From NCBI GenBank assembly GCA_026192395.1, contig WACF01000001.1, positions 800,977 to 864,976 on the forward strand: DNA of 64,000 nucleotides. The letters run 5' to 3'. Shown here piece after piece: positions 61,464 through 64,000 of this stretch. Within the stretch, counting starts at the first letter, position 1, and every line of letters starts with the position of its first letter. This stretch comes from Proteobacteria bacterium 005FR1 (GTDB lineage Bacteria; Pseudomonadota; Gammaproteobacteria; Pseudomonadales; Cellvibrionaceae). The notes beneath the pieces were generated by a model. That model worked only from the letters and a program-made list of their open reading frames with translations, had not been told where the DNA came from and did no database searches. A program made the translations under genes and the position numbers.

Positions 61464-62972
61464 TCAGAGCTTTGGACTGCGCTTTTCGAGTGGCTTGTAG
61501 GCGGGACCTTCGAGCACCTCGCCTTCCACGTCGAAGCGGCTGCCGTGGCAAGGGCAATCCCAGCTCTTGTCAGCGGAGTTCCAGTGCACCATGCATTTCA
61601 TGTGCGGACAAATCGGCGAAAGCGTTTTCAGCTCCCCTTCCGGCGATCGATATACCGCATAACTGTCGCCGCCGATCTTCAGCACCTTGCCTTCGCCCGC
61701 TTCCACCCGATGCAGGTCGTCCATCTTCTCCACGGTGAAACGGTCTGTGCTCAGATGCTTGGCCACTTTGGTGTTGGCCTCGAGCCAGGCTTTGGCTGAC
61801 TTGCCGGGGGTGAACCGGCGCGGGTTGAGCAGACCGCCGTCGATGTCCTTGCGGCCGAGAATCTGGTGACTGATTACCTGCGCCGCCACTTCACTCCAGA
61901 CCAGACCGTCGGCTGAGTAGCCGGTAGCCACATAGACATTGTCATGGGCGCTGCGGCCGACATAAGGCAAGAGGTCCGCTGATTGATATTGCTGTGCAGA
62001 CCAGCGGTGACTCACCGCCGCCACGTCGAAATGCGAACGGGCAAACTCGCCCAGTTCCTCGAAATGCCCTTCCCCCAGGTCGCCGTGGCCGGTCTCGTGT
62101 TTCTGGCCGACTACCACGATGTAGGGCTGCCCCTCGTGTTCATAGCTGCGCACGGAATGGAATCCGTCCAGCGTCCAGAAAATACCACGAGGAAATTCAC
62201 CGTCCGTACTGTTCAATGGCGCGGCGATGCCATGCTCGCGATAGACCTCCATTTCCGCCTGCAGCATGCTGATGCCCTTGGGGGTATGGGTGGCGAAAAC
62301 CACCTGGCCGGCTCTGACCACCGCACCGTCCGCGGTTGTCACCTTGCCTTCCGCGGCATCTACCTCAGCTACCGGGCTGTGTTCGAAGATCAACCCGCCC
62401 TCGTGCTGCACGGCCTTGGCAAGTCCATAGCAGTATTCCAGTGGATTGTACTGAGCCTGATTTTCAATGCGCAGAACACGGCGCAGCGACATGCCCAAGC
62501 CATGCGGTCGATCCACGATCTCCGCCTGGAGCCCCGCTGCAACGGAGACCTCATATTCTTCTTCCAGCGTCTTGCCGTAGTGATCGACATTGCTCTGAAT
62601 GCAGAAGTGCAGAGGACGCCGTTCGAAATGGCAGTGACCTGCCAGGCGCTCTACGTTGCGCTGGATGTCGTCCAGCGCCTGACGACGCAGTGCGACCACC
62701 TTGTTGACCGTATCCTGATCCCATTTCTTGCGAATGCCGGCAAGTCCGTTGGACACGGTGCTGTAGAGATTGCCGGTGGACCCGCCACTGCTGCCCGAGC
62801 CGACCGTATGGGATTCGATCACCGCCACCCTTTCGCCGGCGTCGCAGAGGATCAAGGCGGTTGCGAGCCCGGTAAGGCCGCCCCCGATGATGGCTACATC
62901 CACGTCGGTCGATCCCTCTAGACGGGGAAACGTGGCAGGAGCAGGTCCGGCGAGGTTCCATACAGCGCTCAT
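61464..62972 (-). CDS. FAD-dependent oxidoreductase with C-terminal Rieske domain
   Basis: 502 aa from ATG 62972; the upstream frame extends to 63239 but has no ribosome site or family match. A DAO-type FAD domain with the dinucleotide loop IIGGGLTGLATAL is followed by a C-terminal Rieske [2Fe-2S] domain with CPHMKC and CPCHGSRF. The same fusion is known in uncharacterised oxidoreductases of many bacteria (FAD/Rieske, DadA-like). It probably oxidises an amine or amino acid and passes electrons to the Rieske centre; partner unknown. It is divergent from the gene at 63568. Confidence 0.88.
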   Translation of the reverse strand: MSAVWNLAGPAPATFPRLEGSTDVDVAIIGGGLTGLATALILCDAGERVAVIESHTVGSGSSGGSTGNLYSTVSNGLAGIRKKWDQDTVNKVVALRRQALDDIQRNVERLAGHCHFERRPLHFCIQSNVDHYGKTLEEEYEVSVAAGLQAEIVDRPHGLGMSLRRVLRIENQAQYNPLEYCYGLAKAVQHEGGLIFEHSPVAEVDAAEGKVTTADGAVVRAGQVVFATHTPKGISMLQAEMEVYREHGIAAPLNSTDGEFPRGIFWTLDGFHSVRSYEHEGQPYIVVVGQKHETGHGDLGEGHFEELGEFARSHFDVAAVSHRWSAQQYQSADLLPYVGRSAHDNVYVATGYSADGLVWSEVAAQVISHQILGRKDIDGGLLNPRRFTPGKSAKAWLEANTKVAKHLSTDRFTVEKMDDLHRVEAGEGKVLKIGGDSYAVYRSPEGELKTLSPICPHMKCMVHWNSADKSWDCPCHGSRFDVEGEVLEGPAYKPLEKRSPKL

Positions 62973-63567
62973 GGCATTCCCTTCTGATTGTTTACGTCCG
63001 CCGTCTGGAAGCGGGGGCGTTATCCGGCCGAATTTTATACGGCCGACATCCAGCAGAGACACTGAGGGCGAGGAAGCGGTTCCGGCCTCGACCGGGACAA
63101 GGCGCCAGTTTGCGGTGCGGAGACTGGCAAAGGAAATTGAGGCGTAAAAGCTTCGCTCAAACGCATAATTTACAAGCCGCGAGAGTAAGAAGGTGCCACG
63201 GGTGGAGGGGCCTGCCCTCGGCACTTGCGGAGGGAGCAAGCAGATTGACTACAGGACAACCAGATCAGTTTGGCGTGCCTGCCAAAACTGCTGACCGATT
63301 GATCGAAGATGAGCCGGAACTCGTCAATCTCGCGGCTCAGGTCGGGTCGGCTCGCAATTTGCAGACTAGCGGATCAGACACAGGGGAGACCCTCTGTGGA
63401 ACACAACACAGGGATAAGTCAGGTTACAAGCGACAGCCATGTGCCGCCCGCAGGGAGCAGCGAATCATTTATGCGGCACAGGCAAGGCGCACAAGCAGCG
63501 AAAGGCCGGGCCTTCCGCCAGCGCCACGCCAAAAGCGAAGAAATACATACAATGGGGAGACATACCA
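62973..63567. other. Long non-coding gap with a small hairpin
   Basis: The 595 bp between divergent genes carry no convincing ORF; short frames exist but lack ribosome sites or family features. A small hairpin is present at 63379-63398 (CACAG GGG / CCC T CTGTG, loop AGA). I could not match it to a tRNA, riboswitch or known small RNA. Both genes' promoters must lie here. Confidence 0.5.
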
Positions 63568-64000
63568 GTGTTTAAAAGGTTCGCAGGTGATTCGACAGGG
63601 AGACGGCGCGAACCCCTGTCTTCAAGGGACTTATCCAAAAATCTTCCAATCGCGGCGATTCTGCTGGCGTCGCCAATCGTCTTCGGATCGTCGCTCGCCG
63701 CTGCCGACGTGGGCCTGCCCAGCTATGAGAGCCCAGTGCAGGAAAGCAACGACCCGCAGCACGCCGCTGGGCAGTTTGTGGTAAAGCAAATCAGCCACGG
63801 TGCCGATGCTGACGCAACGCCCCTCACCTGCGGAGAGGCCACTGATCAAAACGGAAGCGCGCTGGATTTTGCGCCTCCGGCGGATCAACGCGTAGAGCAA
63901 TGGGAGACACTCGCCTCCGAGGACTCGGAAGACGCGCACGCGAGAATTCCCGTTTATATCAACGGCAATCTGGCCGCCCTGCGTACCGGCAAGGCAGTCA
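63568..64000 (+). CDS. Exported protein of unknown function (3' end outside window)
   Basis: Frame open from GTG 63568 to the window end. GGGGAGA 8 bases upstream supports the GTG. An ATG at 63552 in another frame gives only eight codons. The N-terminus is basic (FKRFAGDSTGRRRE) and a long signal peptide ends near SSLAAAD (~residue 50). The mature part (LTCGEATDQNGSALDFAPP, ARIPVYINGNLAALRTGKAV) is not recognised. The protein continues past base 64000. Confidence 0.6.
   Translation, partial: MFKRFAGDSTGRRREPLSSRDLSKNLPIAAILLASPIVFGSSLAAADVGLPSYESPVQESNDPQHAAGQFVVKQISHGADADATPLTCGEATDQNGSALDFAPPADQRVEQWETLASEDSEDAHARIPVYINGNLAALRTGKAV

Noticed and set aside
63379-63398. Hairpin as a c-di-GMP riboswitch candidate
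   Set aside because: The conserved riboswitch core bases are not found; only a short stem is present.

Overview
The window looks like part of the chromosome of a GC-rich gammaproteobacterium, probably marine or salt-tolerant. This is an inference from an alginate-making and alginate-cutting module, a murein-lipoprotein (Lpp/OprI-like) gene, a caa3-type oxidase with fused subunits I and III, K+/H+ and Na+-linked transporters, a UvrD-like helicase and many exported or stress-type proteins. There is no rRNA or tRNA gene, no CRISPR array, and no transposase, integrase or phage gene that I can see.

Layout. 1-5.8 kb: the 3' end of an AlgA-type GDP-mannose enzyme, an exported mannuronan C5-epimerase with a C-terminal CBM96/DNRLRE-like domain, and a PL7 alginate lyase lipoprotein with a CBM32-like domain. 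5.8-13 kb: a serine hydrolase, a YeeE/YedE pair, a Ysc84/SYLF protein, a metallophosphoesterase and a PAS-PAS-GAF-GGDEF-EAL protein. 13-25.9 kb: a group III PLP decarboxylase, Lpp-like lipoprotein, L,D-transpeptidase, two GNATs, a Na+/solute symporter, hydrolases, cupins and a small two-component pair. 26-31.6 kb: helicase, a decayed SLC13 transporter, a P460 cytochrome next to a cytochrome c-cupredoxin fusion, and a DUF3618 protein. 31.8-44.2 kb: two SDRs around a frameshifted hybrid kinase, an orphan Anabaena-sensory-rhodopsin-transducer (ASRT) homologue, TrkH, SPW, DUF305 and CusF-fold proteins, a helical bundle protein, EamA and MFS transporters, an ICMT-type methyltransferase and an FMN reductase. 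44.3-51 kb: an LTA-synthase-like sulfatase-fold enzyme, a sialidase plus membrane partner, and a phospholipase D plus K+ channel pair. 51.3-56.5 kb: an oxidase operon (coxB, fused coxA-C, a small membrane protein, a tri-haem cytochrome c). 56.6-64 kb: a tandem universal stress protein, CPA2 and NhaP2-type antiporters, a FAD/Rieske oxidoreductase and the start of an exported protein of unknown function.

The coherent modules are: extracellular alginate remodelling; electron transfer (tri-haem cytochrome and caa3 oxidase, plus a separate P460/cytochrome-cupredoxin pair whose cytochrome domain resembles one in the oxidase operon); K+ and pH homeostasis; and envelope stress.

Four genes are visibly broken: DUF4124 (one-base loss), a cupin (in-frame TAG), an SLC13 transporter (internal deletion plus frameshift) and a PAS hybrid kinase (frameshift). 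This is a high density for 64 kb; it means either local gene decay or consensus errors in the assembly. The best candidates for undescribed biology are the P460/cytochrome-cupredoxin pair, the orphan ASRT gene, a DUF305 fusion beside a CusF-fold lipoprotein that has lost its metal ligands, a histidine kinase with a degenerate ATPase domain, the hairpin leader before the alginate lyase, and two loci carrying tandem heptamer repeats.
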